Shown here piece by piece: positions 5,867 to 5,891 of a DNA stretch of 5,891 bases. Source of the DNA: Clostridia bacterium. Lineage in GTDB: Bacteria > Bacillota > Clostridia > Christensenellales > Borkfalkiaceae. Every line of letters starts with the position of its first letter. Within the stretch, counting starts at the first letter, position 1. The DNA is taken from NCBI GenBank assembly GCA_017505675.1, contig JAFVOV010000027.1:1-5891 (forward strand). The letters are read 5' to 3'. The position numbers and the translations under genes are program-made. The notes under the pieces are model-generated. The model worked only from the letters and a program-made list of their open reading frames with translations. It was not told the DNA's origin and ran no database searches.

Positions 5867-5891
5867 GTTCGAAATACAAGGCAACTGTTAG
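5770..5891 (+). other. Terminal segment of unclear origin: open frame different from spoIIGA, running off the window
   Basis: After the point where SpoIIGA character ends, the frame starting at 5770 stays open for 40 codons to the window edge. It reads like real soluble protein, including WPWDYTLSGSYNLT, ANHAKGKFHGP and ISSKYKATV. There is no start codon with a ribosome site in this stretch, so it would be an internal or C-terminal part of some protein. Base composition (about 40% GC) matches the rest of the window, but codon choice (several ACT, GCA and GCT; no GCG or ACG) differs from neighbouring genes. I do not recognise the protein. Confidence 0.3.

Noticed and set aside
5770..5891. Lactococcin-972-like bacteriocin gene
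   Set aside because: Only a loose spacing resemblance over 40 residues; there is no start, signal peptide or partner genes in view, so it is not annotated as such.
1..5891. CRISPR array, tRNA, rRNA, insertion sequence or novel defence system
   Set aside because: No spaced direct repeats, cloverleaf-like or rRNA-like stretches, transposase motifs or terminal inverted repeats were seen. The genes are ordinary chromosomal functions.

Overview
The window looks like chromosomal DNA from a low-GC, spore-forming-lineage Bacillota, most likely an uncultured clostridial bacterium. Three things suggest this: a recognisable SpoIIGA (found only in endospore-forming lineages), the Firmicutes-style lepA-hemW pair, and strong AGGAG ribosome binding sites with extended -10 promoters. 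The species cannot be named from the sequence.

Layout. Positions 1-432 hold the C-terminal part of an enolase-superfamily (mandelate racemase/muconate lactonizing enzyme) dehydratase or racemase. Positions 515-1156 hold a HAD-family phosphatase with its own extended -10 promoter. It converges on a glycerophosphodiester phosphodiesterase gene (1195-1926, minus strand), and the two share a hairpin terminator at 1160-1190. A 93-bp divergent promoter region separates the phosphodiesterase from lepA (2020-3831, plus strand). lepA is full length but carries one in-frame TAA at codon 389. hemW (3842-4951) follows ten bases after lepA and was probably co-transcribed with it. An 87-bp intergenic region with a candidate Spo0A box and an extended -10 precedes spoIIGA (5039 onward).

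How the genes fit together. The first three genes are ordinary metabolic or housekeeping functions with no obvious common pathway. lepA and hemW form the usual translation-factor/heme-chaperone pair. In many Firmicutes hrcA-grpE-dnaK-dnaJ follow them; here spoIIGA follows. SpoIIGA is the membrane aspartic protease that activates sigma-E, and sigE would be expected just beyond the window.

Two irregularities stand out: the nonsense codon in an otherwise intact lepA, and the abrupt loss of SpoIIGA similarity near 5771. The last ~120 bases after that point read as an unrelated protein in another frame, which points to a frameshift, rearrangement or assembly junction. I found no convincing novel biological system, CRISPR array, tRNA, rRNA or insertion sequence.
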